The notes under the pieces are model-generated. The model saw only the letters and a list, made by a program, of their open reading frames with translations, ran no database searches and was not told the DNA's origin. A program made the position numbers and the translations under genes. From contig NZ_LTAW01000003.1 of the NCBI RefSeq assembly GCF_001639725.1, forward strand, positions 310,001 to 374,000: 64,000 nucleotides of DNA. The letters are read 5' to 3'. The stretch is from Marinomonas atlantica (GTDB lineage: Bacteria > Pseudomonadota > Gammaproteobacteria > Pseudomonadales > Marinomonadaceae). Below, one piece after another: positions 18,514 to 28,429 of the stretch; positions within the stretch are counted from its first letter, which is position 1; every line of letters starts with the position of its first letter.

Positions 18514-19770
18514 ATGTCCTTAGAATCTTACATGAATGAAGTTGGTCAAAAAGCTCGTGCTGCATCACGCCAATTGACTCGTGCCACGACAGAGCAAAAG
18601 AACAATGCGTTGTTCGCTATGGCGGATGCTTTGGAGTCTGCACGACCTCGACTTAAAGAAGAGAATGCTAAGGACTTGGAAAATGGTAAGAAAAAAGGTC
18701 TAGAAGCTGCTTTGCTTGATCGTCTTGAGCTAAACGACGCACGTATCGACGGCATGATTGAAGGCCTGAAGCAGGTTGCGTCATTGCCAGATCCAGTGGG
18801 TGAAATTACCGATATGGTTTATCGTCCATCAGGGATACAGCTGGGCAAAATGCGTGTGCCATTGGGAGTGATTGGTATCATTTACGAATCTCGTCCAAAC
18901 GTAACGATTGATGCGGCCAGTCTATGTTTAAAGTCTGGCAATGCGACGATCTTACGAGGTGGCAGTGAAGCGTTTTACTCGAATCAAGCGATTGCGCAAG
19001 CCGTTCAGTCTGGTTTGGCGGCAGTTGGTTTGCCAGAGGATGCGGTACAGGTGATCAATACAGTTGATCGTGCAGCCGTTGGTCTTTTGATTACAATGCC
19101 TGAATTTGTCGACGTTATCGTGCCACGCGGTGGTAAAGGCTTGATCGAGCGTATTAGTAACGATGCGCGAGTGCCTGTAATTAAGCATCTTGATGGTAAC
19201 TGTCATGTATACATTGATGACGAGGCCGATCTTGAAAAAGCGTTTAACATTTCTATAAATGCTAAAACTCGCCGTTATGGCGTGTGTAATGCGATGGAGT
19301 CATTGCTGGTTAACCAGAGTATCGCTCAGGATATTTTGCCACGCCTAGCTGACGCCTTGGTTGAAAAAGGGGTCGAGCTTGTTGGTTGTGAGCAAACACG
19401 TGCTTTGATTAATACGCAACCCGCTACTGAAGACGATTGGTATACCGAATATTTAGGTCCAAAGTTGTCCATTAAATTAGTGGACGATATGGATGAAGCT
19501 ATCGCTCATATTAATCAGTATGGCTCACATCACTCTGATGCGATTGTGTCGCAAAATTACTCCAAAACGCGTGCCTTTATGGCGGAGGTTGATTCTTCTT
19601 CGGTGATGGTCAATGCTTCAACAGCGTTTGCGGACGGTTTCGAGTATGGGCTAGGGGCAGAAATTGGTATTTCTACCGATAAAATTCATGCTCGTGGCCC
19701 CGTTGGTTTGATCGGACTAACAAGTCAAAAGTATGTCGTATTAGGCGATGGTCACACACGTGACAACTGA
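18514..19770 (+). CDS. proA: Gamma-glutamyl phosphate reductase
   Basis: NADPH-dependent reduction of gamma-glutamyl phosphate to glutamate semialdehyde, second step of proline synthesis. 418 residues, aldehyde-dehydrogenase fold; catalytic Cys258 in [13 protein letters not shown], and the early [18 protein letters not shown] block is conserved. Heads the long plus-strand run; its 3' end overlaps nadD by 23 bases, so the two are translationally linked, an arrangement common in gammaproteobacteria. proB is not in the window. Confidence 0.97.
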   Translation: MSLESYMNEVGQKARAASRQLTRATTEQKNNALFAMADALESARPRLKEENAKDLENGKKKGLEAALLDRLELNDARIDGMIEGLKQVASLPDPVGEITDMVYRPSGIQLGKMRVPLGVIGIIYESRPNVTIDAASLCLKSGNATILRGGSEAFYSNQAIAQAVQSGLAAVGLPEDAVQVINTVDRAAVGLLITMPEFVDVIVPRGGKGLIERISNDARVPVIKHLDGNCHVYIDDEADLEKAFNISINAKTRRYGVCNAMESLLVNQSIAQDILPRLADALVEKGVELVGCEQTRALINTQPATEDDWYTEYLGPKLSIKLVDDMDEAIAHINQYGSHHSDAIVSQNYSKTRAFMAEVDSSSVMVNASTAFADGFEYGLGAEIGISTDKIHARGPVGLIGLTSQKYVVLGDGHTRDN

Positions 19771-20422
19771 GTTATCTGATATACAACAGAAAGGAACGGT
19801 TGTGATGGGGGGGACGTTTGACCCTATCCATCATGGCCATCTGCGCTCTGCCGTCGATATATTAGATTATTTTCAGTTCAATAATCTACGTTTAATCCCT
19901 TGTTATCAACCTGTTCATAAAGGTCAACCTTCTGTCAGTGCCGAACAGCGCCTAGAAATGGTGAGGTTAGGAATTCAGGCTGATGAGCGATTGAGTGTTG
20001 ATAAGCGAGAAATAGCAAGAGAAGGGCGCAGTTACAGTATTGATACTTTAGCGCAGTTGCGTCATGAGTTAGGCGCAGACGAACCATTGATTATGGTCGT
20101 TGGGATGGACAGCTTTCTGTCGCTTCCGACCTGGTCTCGTTGGCAAGAGTTATTGAGTGTAGCACACATCTTGGTCATATCTCGACCCGGGTGGGAGCCT
20201 GACTTTATTTCCAGTCTTGAGTCTTTTTATGAAAAGCATCGAGCCAAGAGCGCGGCTGAGTTACAATGCGCGCCCGCTGGAAAGATATGGATGGAGAGTT
20301 TTACACCTCTTGCGATTTCATCAAGCCAAGTACGAAACCTTTGTCGCAAAAAAGCGTCTATAGCGTACTTGGTTCCAGAAACTATACAGCGTTTCATTGA
20401 AACGCATTCTTTATATAAATAG
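19748..20422 (+). CDS. nadD: Nicotinate-nucleotide adenylyltransferase
   Basis: Adenylates nicotinate mononucleotide to deamido-NAD in NAD synthesis. 224 residues. [15 protein letters not shown] (residues 21-35) is the nucleotidyltransferase HxGH signature and ISSSQVR near residue 190 the second motif. Start ATG 19748 lies inside the end of proA with AGGCG upstream; a later ATG at 19804, although close to a better AAAGGAACGG, would remove the first beta-strand (GTVVMGG) and is rejected; a GTG at 19760 is possible. Followed by rsfS after 14 bases. Confidence 0.94.
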   Translation: MVTHVTTELSDIQQKGTVVMGGTFDPIHHGHLRSAVDILDYFQFNNLRLIPCYQPVHKGQPSVSAEQRLEMVRLGIQADERLSVDKREIAREGRSYSIDTLAQLRHELGADEPLIMVVGMDSFLSLPTWSRWQELLSVAHILVISRPGWEPDFISSLESFYEKHRAKSAAELQCAPAGKIWMESFTPLAISSSQVRNLCRKKASIAYLVPETIQRFIETHSLYK

Positions 20423-20436
20423 GGTTATCCGAAACT

Positions 20437-20790
20437 ATGAGCCAAAACCAATTATCTGCTGATCAAATTCTCGAACTTGCTGTGGAGTCATTAGAGGATG
20501 TGAAAGGCGATAACATCACGGTACTTAACGTAAGTGAATTAACCGACATGATGGATTTCATGGTCATCTGCACGGGTACATCAAAACGTCATGTTAACTC
20601 ACTGGGCCAAAATGTAGTCGAGCACGCTAAAGGCAAAGGTCTTCAGCCATTAGGCAGCGAAGGTCGTGAGATGGGTAGCGATTGGGTTCTTGTGGACTTA
20701 TACGATGTTGTTGTACACGTTATGACAGAAGAAGCACGTTCGTTCTACGACCTAGAAAAACTTTGGGATATCAAGCCAGAGAAGCGTTAA
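20437..20790 (+). CDS. rsfS: Ribosomal silencing factor RsfS
   Basis: 117 residues; binds L14 on the 50S subunit and blocks joining with 30S in starvation. The family core DMMDFMVICTGTSKRHV and SDWVLVDLYDVVVHVMTEEARSFYDLEKLW is intact. The order nadD-rsfS-rlmH-mrdA is conserved in gammaproteobacteria. Confidence 0.95.
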   Translation: MSQNQLSADQILELAVESLEDVKGDNITVLNVSELTDMMDFMVICTGTSKRHVNSLGQNVVEHAKGKGLQPLGSEGREMGSDWVLVDLYDVVVHVMTEEARSFYDLEKLWDIKPEKR

Positions 20791-20799
20791 GGTTATGAC

Positions 20800-21267
20800 A
20801 TGCGCGTTAGATTGATTGCTATTGGTACGAAAATGCCAAAATGGGTCGTTGAAGGGTACGAAGAGTACGCTAAACGCCTACCAAAAGACTTCTCTCTTGA
20901 ATTAGTTGAATTACCTATGTCTCCTCGTGGGAAAAACACTGACATTGCAAAAGCCATTCAAAAAGAAGGTGATGCAATGCTGGCGGCGATTCCCTCTGGA
21001 GATAAAGTTATTGCTTTGGAAGTTTTGGGAAAAACTTGGAGTACTGAGCAGTTAGCTGAGCAGACATCTCACTGGCGTATGGATGGTTATAACATTTCTT
21101 TATTAGTAGGGGGGCCGGATGGACTGGACCCCCGCTGTACCGCACGTGCGGATCAAGCTTGGTCACTTTCTAAGCTTACACTGCCTCACCCTATGGTGCG
21201 TATTTTATTGGCTGAGCAGATTTATCGAGCTTGGACACTTATGAATAATCATCCATATCACCGTTAG
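20800..21267 (+). CDS. rlmH: 23S rRNA (pseudouridine1915-N3)-methyltransferase RlmH
   Basis: SPOUT-class methyltransferase acting on the 70S ribosome at pseudouridine 1915. 155 residues, exactly the family length. SAM-binding knot [11 protein letters not shown] and the C-terminal [18 protein letters not shown]...PYHR motif are complete. Lies 9 bases after rsfS and 9 before mrdA. Confidence 0.97.
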   Translation: MRVRLIAIGTKMPKWVVEGYEEYAKRLPKDFSLELVELPMSPRGKNTDIAKAIQKEGDAMLAAIPSGDKVIALEVLGKTWSTEQLAEQTSHWRMDGYNISLLVGGPDGLDPRCTARADQAWSLSKLTLPHPMVRILLAEQIYRAWTLMNNHPYHR

Positions 21268-21276
21268 AGTTCTGTT

Positions 21277-23154
21277 GTGGGCAAGCATCATCAAGTTTTT
21301 CGAAATCATCGTCAAGAACATTCCCTGACCAAAAGTAGGGTAGTCGTCGCCGCGATCTTTGTGTTGATGATGGTTGGCGTATTAATGGGGCGCTTATTTT
21401 ATCTACAAGTTGTCGAGCACGAGCTGTATCAAACGAAAGCAAATGACAATCGTGTCATGCTAATTACTGAGCCTCCGCCTAGAGGTCTTATTTTTGATCG
21501 TAATGGCGTAGTGCTGGCTGACAACCGTCCTATACACAGTCTAACAGTGATTCCTGAGCGAGCGCTTAGTCTTCCTAAACTTAAAGAAGCATTGAATGAG
21601 TCGATAGATATAACCGATGAAGAGTGGGCCGATTATGAAGACCGCTTGAAAGACTATCGTCGTCCATATCAATCCATTACTTTGAAATCTCAACTTTCAG
21701 ATGAAGAGTGGTCCAAAGTATCTGTTGACCTTTATCGACTTGACGGTGTTCAAGTTGAGGCGCAGTTAACGCGCTATTATCCTTTTGGCGAAGCGTTTGC
21801 TCATGCTGTTGGCTATGTGGGACGAATTACAGCTAAAGATCTTAAGCGAGTTGATCGAGCGGCTTATCAAGGTGCGCTGTTTATCGGTAAAACAGGAATT
21901 GAAGAATATTACGAGTCTACGCTTTTTGGTCATCCAGGTATCTCAAAAGTTGAAGTAAACGCTCGTGGACGGATTATGTCTGAAATTGAGCGTCAAAACC
22001 CTACCCCTGGAAAAGATCTCCATCTTTACATGGATGCCCGGTTACAACAGTATGCTTACGATTTGTTAGGAAATTATAAAGGATCGGTCGTAGCCATTGA
22101 TCCTAGTAATGGCGGTGTGCTTGCTATGGTGTCCAAACCTGGCTTCGATCCCAATGCATTTGTGCGCGGCATTTCCGTTAGTAAATATGCTGAACTTAGA
22201 GAAGATAAACGCTTGCCTCTGTTTAACCGCGCTCTACGTGGTGGCTATCCTCCAGCCTCGACAATCAAGCCTTTCATGGGGTTGGCAGGATTAGAATATG
22301 GTTTCTCTTCGTGGACAGAGACCTATTATGCTCGTGGTTACTATCAAATTAATCCTAATGGACGACGTTACCGAGACTGGAAGCGTGGGGGCCATGGCTG
22401 GATAGATCTTGAACGATCGATCATTGAGTCTGTAGATACTTATTATTATCAACTAGCCCATAAAATGGGCATTACGCCGATTCACACATTCTTATCAAAG
22501 TTCGGTTACGGACAAACTTCTATTTTGGACTTAAATGGCGCAAGCGCCGGTTTGCTGCCGTCTAATGAGTGGAAGAAGGCGCGATACAAAGAGCCTTGGT
22601 ATCCAGGTGACTCAGTAAACGTAGGTATCGGTCAAGGTTTTATGGTGGCTACGCCCATTCAAATAGCCACTGCCAATGCAGCTATGGCCGCTCGTGGTCA
22701 TATGTACTATCCGCGAATGGTAAGTCAGATTGCTGATGAGCCTGCAACGTTTCAAGGTAACGATGGTGTTGAACATGAGATTAAGCTTAAAGATCAACGT
22801 AATTGGGAGCGTATGGTCAATGCCATGGAGAAAGTTGTAACAGACTCACGTGGTACTGGCCGTCGATTACAGGGAGCGGATTATAAAATCGCGGGTAAAA
22901 CGGGGACGGGTCAAGTATTTAGTCTACAAGAGGATGAAGAGTATGACGCTGATAATTTAGATAAGCGCCTTCATGATCATGCTTTGTTTATCGGTTTTGC
23001 GCCTGCAGATGACCCGAAAATCGCTGTGTTTGCTATTTTCGAAAATGGTGGCAGTAGTTCTAAGCCAGCGGATCTAACAAAAGCTCTGTTTGATGCGTAT
23101 TTATACGACAAATACCCGAAAGAATACGACTACTTCAAGGAACCGAGCCGATGA
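21277..23154 (+). CDS. mrdA: Penicillin-binding protein 2, elongasome transpeptidase
   Basis: Class B PBP that cross-links peptidoglycan during cell elongation together with RodA. 625 residues, GTG start; no in-frame ATG precedes the membrane anchor. One N-terminal membrane segment (about 21-45), a pedestal with RGLIFDRNGVVLA (69-81), then the transpeptidase: SxxK at Ser328-Lys331 (PPASTIKPF), SxD at 385-387 (SVDTYYYQL), KTG at 541-543. The pedestal and active-site motifs are all intact. Its stop overlaps the rodA start by 4 bases. Confidence 0.97.
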   Translation: MGKHHQVFRNHRQEHSLTKSRVVVAAIFVLMMVGVLMGRLFYLQVVEHELYQTKANDNRVMLITEPPPRGLIFDRNGVVLADNRPIHSLTVIPERALSLPKLKEALNESIDITDEEWADYEDRLKDYRRPYQSITLKSQLSDEEWSKVSVDLYRLDGVQVEAQLTRYYPFGEAFAHAVGYVGRITAKDLKRVDRAAYQGALFIGKTGIEEYYESTLFGHPGISKVEVNARGRIMSEIERQNPTPGKDLHLYMDARLQQYAYDLLGNYKGSVVAIDPSNGGVLAMVSKPGFDPNAFVRGISVSKYAELREDKRLPLFNRALRGGYPPASTIKPFMGLAGLEYGFSSWTETYYARGYYQINPNGRRYRDWKRGGHGWIDLERSIIESVDTYYYQLAHKMGITPIHTFLSKFGYGQTSILDLNGASAGLLPSNEWKKARYKEPWYPGDSVNVGIGQGFMVATPIQIATANAAMAARGHMYYPRMVSQIADEPATFQGNDGVEHEIKLKDQRNWERMVNAMEKVVTDSRGTGRRLQGADYKIAGKTGTGQVFSLQEDEEYDADNLDKRLHDHALFIGFAPADDPKIAVFAIFENGGSSSKPADLTKALFDAYLYDKYPKEYDYFKEPSR

Positions 23155-24272
23155 GTTTGCAGTTTTATCAGCGCATATTGGTGTTCACCAATGCTCGACT
23201 GTGGCGTTTGACACATGTTGATGTGTTGCTATTGGTAGCACTGCTGATTTTAATGTCGGGAGGCCTATTTATTTTGTACTCGGCTTCGGGGCAAAACGTA
23301 GCAATGGTTGAGCGTCAATTAATTCGTTTAGGCATCGGTATGGTTGTTTGCCTTGCTTTAGCTCAATTACCACCTAAGTACATGCGAAGAGCCTCTCCAT
23401 TTTTATTTGTTTTCTTGGTTGGTTTGCTGGTTTGTGTATTGTTATTTGGGGTAGGTGCCAAAGGTGCCCAGCGTTGGCTAGCTTTACCAGGAGGACTGCG
23501 GTTTCAGCCTTCTGAAATTATGAAAATTGTCATGCCTATGATGGTTGCTTGGTATTTCGCGAATCGACAATTGCCACCGAGTTTGAAAGAAATAGTAACG
23601 GTGTTAGTGATCATTACTGTGCCATCTTTGATGGTGGCAAAGCAGCCCGACTTGGGGACGGCTCTGTTGGTCGGTGTTTCGGGAATATTCGCCTTGTTTT
23701 TAGCCGGTATAGGTTGGCTTTATATTTTGGGGGCGGCGGCTATAGCCCCCATTGCAGGCTACTGCTTATGGCATGTTATGCATGACTATCAAAAGCAACG
23801 AGTATTGACGTTTTTAAACCCAGAAAGCGATCCACTTGGATCTGGCTGGAACATCATTCAGTCGAAAACAGCCATTGGTTCTGGAGGACTGCACGGTAAA
23901 GGTTTTCTAGAAGGGACTCAGGCACAGTTAAATTTCCTCCCTGAAAGTCATACAGACTTTATTATCGCCGTATTGGCGGAAGAGTTTGGCATGGTAGGGT
24001 GTGCTTTGCTTATGTGCGCGTATTTGCTGGTAATTGCTCGGGGTTTGTTTATTGCTGCATACGCTGAGGATAACTATGCTCGATTATTAGCTGGCAGTAT
24101 TACGTTAACGTTTTTTGTGTATATGTTTGTAAATATTGGCATGGTTTCTGGGATCTTACCGGTTGTAGGTGTACCGTTACCTCTTGTGAGCTATGGTGGT
24201 ACATCCATCATTACCATCATGGCGACATTCGGAATTTTAATGTCGATTCAAACTCATAAAAGGGCAAGGTAA
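23151..24272 (+). CDS. rodA: Rod-shape SEDS glycosyltransferase RodA
   Basis: SEDS-family peptidoglycan glycosyltransferase, partner of PBP2. 373 residues, about ten membrane segments. Typical blocks: QPDLGTALL (substrate-site Asp), GSGGLHGKGFLEGTQAQLNFLPESHTDFI in the large periplasmic loop, and the C-terminal GIMPVVGVPLPLVSYGGTS-like stretch (here SGILPVVGVPLPLVSYGGTS). Coupled by overlap to mrdA upstream and mltB downstream. Confidence 0.97.
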   Translation: MSLQFYQRILVFTNARLWRLTHVDVLLLVALLILMSGGLFILYSASGQNVAMVERQLIRLGIGMVVCLALAQLPPKYMRRASPFLFVFLVGLLVCVLLFGVGAKGAQRWLALPGGLRFQPSEIMKIVMPMMVAWYFANRQLPPSLKEIVTVLVIITVPSLMVAKQPDLGTALLVGVSGIFALFLAGIGWLYILGAAAIAPIAGYCLWHVMHDYQKQRVLTFLNPESDPLGSGWNIIQSKTAIGSGGLHGKGFLEGTQAQLNFLPESHTDFIIAVLAEEFGMVGCALLMCAYLLVIARGLFIAAYAEDNYARLLAGSITLTFFVYMFVNIGMVSGILPVVGVPLPLVSYGGTSIITIMATFGILMSIQTHKRAR

Positions 24273-25300
24273 TGTTTACGAGAGTGTTGGCCATTAGTTT
24301 GGCAATTGGATTGTATGGCTGCTCTACAGTGAGTAATCATGTAGAGGCACAACCCACTCCTGGAGTCGTGAAAAGTGTGCCATACAGTGATTTACCCGAA
24401 GTTCAGAAATTCATCAATAAGATGGCGAGCCAGCATAACTATGATCGTCACTTGCTTTTATCAATGTTCTCTAATACCTACAAACGAGAGCAGGTAATCA
24501 CTAAATCAAATAATCAGCCAGAGGTACTCACGCCTTATCACAAATATCGTGTGAACTTTATTGATCCTTATCGTGTCCAACAAGGCGTCAAGTTCGCTCA
24601 GCGAAACAAAGCTTGGTTAGAGCAGGCTGAGCGAGATTACGGTGTTGATTGGCAAGTCATTGTTGCTTTGCTAGGTGTAGAAACTGCGTATGGTAAAATA
24701 ACGGGTAACCGCGATGTATTTACATCGCTTACCACGTTGTCTTTTGATTACCCTAGACGTGGTGTGTATTTTAAAAGTGAGCTAGAAGCTTACTTGCTGT
24801 TAGCTAGAAACCAAGGCTGGACTTTAGGGGAAACCAAAGGTTCTTATAGTGGTGCGTTGGGTATGGTGCAATTTATGCCAAGTAACCATATGAAACTTGC
24901 TGTGGATTATGACCAAGATGGTCGGATCGATCTTTGGAATTCTGAGGCCGATGCTATTGGCAGTATTGCCAATTATTTACGTCATCATGGTTGGCAATAC
25001 AAACAGCGCGCTGCAATCCCAGCACGTGTTGATCAACCTGAGCAAGTATCAGAGCTTGTAAATAAAGGCCGAGCGCCGCTGTATTCTATGAATGAATGGA
25101 GTACCAAAGGTGTATGGGCCACAACAGATTATGCAGCAGGTAAAACGGGCTTAATTGGGCTGCGTGAAAGTGAGGAGGAGGTCGACTACTGGCTCGCCTA
25201 CGAGAATTTTTTCACGATCATGGATTACAACCCAAGTCGCCGTTATGCCATGTCTGTTTTAGAATTAGCGAATAGGATTGCACAGCATGAAGGTGGCTAA
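24272..25300 (+). CDS. mltB: Membrane-bound lytic murein transglycosylase B
   Basis: Outer-membrane lipoprotein that cleaves the MurNAc-GlcNAc bond of peptidoglycan with formation of 1,6-anhydro ends. 342 residues. Lipobox LYGC with lipidated Cys17; catalytic Glu137 in VALLGVETAYGKITG; Slt35-type fold with GALGMVQFMPSNH and an EF-hand-like DYDQDGRIDLWN calcium loop. The start codon overlaps the rodA stop by one base, and its 3' end overlaps rlpA. Confidence 0.95.
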   Translation: MFTRVLAISLAIGLYGCSTVSNHVEAQPTPGVVKSVPYSDLPEVQKFINKMASQHNYDRHLLLSMFSNTYKREQVITKSNNQPEVLTPYHKYRVNFIDPYRVQQGVKFAQRNKAWLEQAERDYGVDWQVIVALLGVETAYGKITGNRDVFTSLTTLSFDYPRRGVYFKSELEAYLLLARNQGWTLGETKGSYSGALGMVQFMPSNHMKLAVDYDQDGRIDLWNSEADAIGSIANYLRHHGWQYKQRAAIPARVDQPEQVSELVNKGRAPLYSMNEWSTKGVWATTDYAAGKTGLIGLRESEEEVDYWLAYENFFTIMDYNPSRRYAMSVLELANRIAQHEGG

Positions 25301-26225
25301 ATACTTTGGCTTAATCTCTGTCATTGGCCTGACCGGTTGTATGAGTACTGAGCATATTGGTGGTAAAAGTGGTTCAATTGACTATGAGAAGGCTTCAGGG
25401 GGTGGTCGCTACAGCATTTTGCAGGATCACGCCCCAAGTGGTGATATCAAAGTTGACCATTTGCCTGATTTAATTCCAAAGTATGAAGCCAAAAGTCGTG
25501 GTGGCAATAAGTCCCCTTACACGGTTTGGGGAAAGAAGTACTATGTAATGAATTCGGCGGAAGGCTACAAAGCAGAGGGTACTGCGTCATGGTACGGTCA
25601 GAAATTCCATGGTCATAAGACATCAAATGGGGAAACTTATGACATGTATGCGTTTTCAGCAGCGCATAAATCATTGCCGTTACCGACCTTTTTAAAAGTG
25701 ACCAACCTAGCTAATCAGCGCTCTGTAGTCGTCCGTGTAAACGATCGAGGCCCCTTTCATGGAGATCGTTTGATCGATTTATCTTATGCTGCTGCAGCGC
25801 GTTTGGGCTATCACAAAAAAGGATTGGCTCGGGTTCGTGTTGAAGCCATTACCCCTAAACCTGGTCAGCGTTATGTCGCTTCTGCTGCCGCTACACCAGT
25901 GGTCTCTACACCAGCGGTGGCGGTAGTTAAGCCTTCTGTGGCAGTCAATAATGTGCCTTCGGCATCAAAAGGATTGTCAAATGACTTGTTGTTTAGTCAT
26001 TTACAGATGGGCGCGTTCTCGCAAAAAAACTCAGCTGAAAGGCTTAAGCAAAAATTATTTGAGCGTTTTGATACATCGATTAATATCGAAGTACTGCATG
26101 CGGATGATGGTTTATATAAGGTTCTGGTTGGACCTTACGAAAGTGATCAACTGCTGTCAGGCTGGCAGCAAAAACTTGAGCAAGCCGGCTTTGGCAAAAG
26201 TGTAAAAGTCGCGTTAGCTCCTTAG
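25287..26225 (+). CDS. rlpA: Septal ring/lytic transglycosylase lipoprotein RlpA
   Basis: 312 residues from ATG 25287, chosen over an upstream TTG at 25278; AGGA lies 10 bases before. Lipobox LTGC with Cys18. Residues about 95-185 form the RlpA/DPBB domain (GTASWYGQKFHGHKTSNGE, VRVNDRGPFHGDRLIDLSY), and the C-terminal 80 residues are a SPOR domain that binds denuded glycan strands. In Pseudomonas RlpA cuts such glycans at the septum; same activity is inferred. Linked to mltB by a 14-base overlap. Confidence 0.94.
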   Translation: MKVAKYFGLISVIGLTGCMSTEHIGGKSGSIDYEKASGGGRYSILQDHAPSGDIKVDHLPDLIPKYEAKSRGGNKSPYTVWGKKYYVMNSAEGYKAEGTASWYGQKFHGHKTSNGETYDMYAFSAAHKSLPLPTFLKVTNLANQRSVVVRVNDRGPFHGDRLIDLSYAAAARLGYHKKGLARVRVEAITPKPGQRYVASAAATPVVSTPAVAVVKPSVAVNNVPSASKGLSNDLLFSHLQMGAFSQKNSAERLKQKLFERFDTSINIEVLHADDGLYKVLVGPYESDQLLSGWQQKLEQAGFGKSVKVALAP

Positions 26226-26308
26226 AGAATTTTATCGAGGCTAGAGATTCCTAGCTCCCTTTAGTATCATTCCTGTCATCACGGATTAGGCTAAGACGTT
26301 TAAAAAAT

Positions 26309-27457
26309 ATGAAACGACTGTTATCTCTTTTTATCATCACAATTTCCTTCATGGTTTCTGTAGCGCAAGCTGCACCATCACTGATTCCTGCGCCACCTCA
26401 ACTGTCCGCGAACAGTTACGTGTTAATGGACGCCTATACAGGCGATGTTCTGGTTGAACATAATAGTCGTGAGGAGCTACCACCTGCGAGTTTAACGAAA
26501 CTGATGACCGCTTACATTGCTGAGTATGAGCTTGCTAAAGGCAACATCTCAATGAATGATCAGGTCACTATTAGCGAAACAGCATGGCGTATGGAAGGTT
26601 CGCGTATGTTTATTCGTGAAGGTACTCAAGTCCGTCTTGAAGACCTGATGCGCGGTATTATTATTCAATCTGGTAACGACGCGAGTGTGGCCGTTGCTGA
26701 GCACATTGCGGGTGGCGAAGCGGCCTTTGCCGATTTGATGAATCAACATGCAAAACTATTGGGCATGAACAATTCGCACTTCGTAAACTCAACGGGGTTT
26801 CCTGCAGAAGGGCATTATTCAAGCGCCTTAGACATTGCTTTATTATCGCGTGCGACAATTGTGCATTTCCCGCAAAATTACGAATTGTATTCTGAGAAAT
26901 ACTTTACCTATAACGACATTCGTCAGCCGAATCGAAACAAACTACTGTGGCGTGACAAAACAGTAGATGGCTTGAAAACAGGTCATACTGAAGCCGCTGG
27001 GTATTGTTTAGCCGCGTCCGCAGTTCGTAATGGTACGCGTTTGATCGCCGTTGTTATGGGCACAAGCTCTACAGAAGCCCGAGCAGCAGAAACGCAAAAA
27101 CTTTTGAACTACGGCTTCCGTTACTATGAAACACGTAAACTATACAGTGCAGGCCAAGTTTTGAGCGATGCGCGTGTATGGGGTGGTGAAGTTGATACGG
27201 TAAAAGTTGGTTTCTCTGAAGACGTATTGGTGACCATGCCACGTCAAAATGCGGATTCTATTCCTGCTTCTTTGGATCTTAAGTCTGAAATTGAAGCGCC
27301 TATTGCCGCAGGTGATGTACTGGGTAAAATTATTGTCGGTACGCCCGAAAATATTTTGCTTGAGCGTGACGTAGTAGCACTAGAGCCAGTTTCTGAAGGC
27401 GGCTTCTTCAAACGTTTATTCGATAAAGTTAAATTGTTCTTTATGAACTTGTTCTAA
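26309..27457 (+). CDS. dacA: D-alanyl-D-alanine carboxypeptidase (PBP5 type)
   Basis: Removes the terminal D-Ala of peptidoglycan pentapeptides. 382 residues with a signal peptide (1-21, cleavage after AQA). Active-site motifs SxxK Ser61-Lys64, SGN 121-123 and KTG 223-225. A second beta-rich domain (about 275-365) and a C-terminal amphipathic anchor (GGFFKRLFDKVKLFFMNLF) complete the PBP5 plan. An 83-base gap with no clear terminator separates it from rlpA. Confidence 0.97.
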   Translation: MKRLLSLFIITISFMVSVAQAAPSLIPAPPQLSANSYVLMDAYTGDVLVEHNSREELPPASLTKLMTAYIAEYELAKGNISMNDQVTISETAWRMEGSRMFIREGTQVRLEDLMRGIIIQSGNDASVAVAEHIAGGEAAFADLMNQHAKLLGMNNSHFVNSTGFPAEGHYSSALDIALLSRATIVHFPQNYELYSEKYFTYNDIRQPNRNKLLWRDKTVDGLKTGHTEAAGYCLAASAVRNGTRLIAVVMGTSSTEARAAETQKLLNYGFRYYETRKLYSAGQVLSDARVWGGEVDTVKVGFSEDVLVTMPRQNADSIPASLDLKSEIEAPIAAGDVLGKIIVGTPENILLERDVVALEPVSEGGFFKRLFDKVKLFFMNLF

Positions 27458-27475
27458 AAAGGGTTAGCAGCAAAA

Positions 27476-27781
27476 ATGGCTTTAATTAATCAAAACGGTG
27501 TTGTTGCCAAGGAAGCGCCAGATGCCCCTAAAATCGAGTTTCCTTGCGACAACTATATGATTAAAGTTGTCGCAATCGACAGTGATGACACGCATCTCAA
27601 TGTTTTTGAGTGTGTGCGCCTGCATGCACCGGAACTTGATGATTCAGCGATCAGGAAGAATGTGTCTTCTAAAGGGCGCTTTGTAAGCTTTACTTTCCGC
27701 ATCACTGCGCAAAGTGAAGACCACTTATCGCGTTTGCATAAAGATCTCATGGCTGTTGATGTCGTAAAAATGGTTATGTGA
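27476..27781 (+). CDS. ybeD: YbeD-family (DUF493/UPF0250) protein
   Basis: 101 residues with the DUF493 pattern IEFPCDNYMIKVVAIDS...SSKGRFVSFTFRITAQSEDHLSRLHKDLMAV. The family adopts an ACT-like fold; its role is not established, but it is almost always located between dacA and lipB, as here (18 bases after dacA, 3 before lipB). Confidence 0.92.
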   Translation: MALINQNGVVAKEAPDAPKIEFPCDNYMIKVVAIDSDDTHLNVFECVRLHAPELDDSAIRKNVSSKGRFVSFTFRITAQSEDHLSRLHKDLMAVDVVKMVM

Positions 27782-27784
27782 TTC

Positions 27785-28423
27785 ATGCCTAATTCTATAT
27801 TGTGCCGCGACTTAGGTGTGGTGCCCTACGAGTCGACCTGGGAAGAAATGAAAAATTTCACCCAGACTCGTACGAAAGAAGATCCCGATCAAGTCTGGCT
27901 GCTCGAGCACCCGTCCGTGTTTACTCAAGGGCAAGCGGGTAAGGCTGAGCATCTGCTGGATGCAGGTGATATCCCCGTTGTTCAAGCTGATCGAGGCGGC
28001 CAAGTGACCTATCATGGCCCAGGGCAGCTGATTGCTTACATTATGATTGATTTAAAGCGATTGGGAATCGGTGTGCGTGACCTTGTCACATTGATCGAAA
28101 ACTCGATTGTCGACGTATTGAAGCAACATAACATTGAAGCCTATCCTAAAGCAGATGCTCCTGGTGTTTATGTCAATGAAATGAAAGTATCTTCGCTTGG
28201 CTTACGAGTGCGAAGAGGGTGCTCGTTTCATGGTGTCGCTTTAAATGTCGATATGGATCTTTCTCCATTTTTGCGTATTAATCCGTGTGGCTACCAAGGC
28301 TTACAAATGATTGATATGAAGCGCTTGCAGTCAGATACCAAGATGACGCAAGTTAAAGTTCAGCTTGCCAATGTATTGGCTGAACGTCTCGGATACTCTC
28401 ATCCGATTATCCAACAAGGGTGA
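27785..28423 (+). CDS. lipB: Octanoyl-ACP:protein octanoyltransferase LipB
   Basis: Transfers octanoate from ACP to lipoyl domains, first step of endogenous lipoylation. 212 residues. [16 protein letters not shown] at 70-85, catalytic Lys134 ([10 protein letters not shown]) and Cys168 (NPCGYQG) are present. Lies between ybeD and lipA in a tight run. Its targets include SucB encoded near the end of this window. Confidence 0.96.
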   Translation: MPNSILCRDLGVVPYESTWEEMKNFTQTRTKEDPDQVWLLEHPSVFTQGQAGKAEHLLDAGDIPVVQADRGGQVTYHGPGQLIAYIMIDLKRLGIGVRDLVTLIENSIVDVLKQHNIEAYPKADAPGVYVNEMKVSSLGLRVRRGCSFHGVALNVDMDLSPFLRINPCGYQGLQMIDMKRLQSDTKMTQVKVQLANVLAERLGYSHPIIQQG

Positions 28424-28429
28424 ATAAGA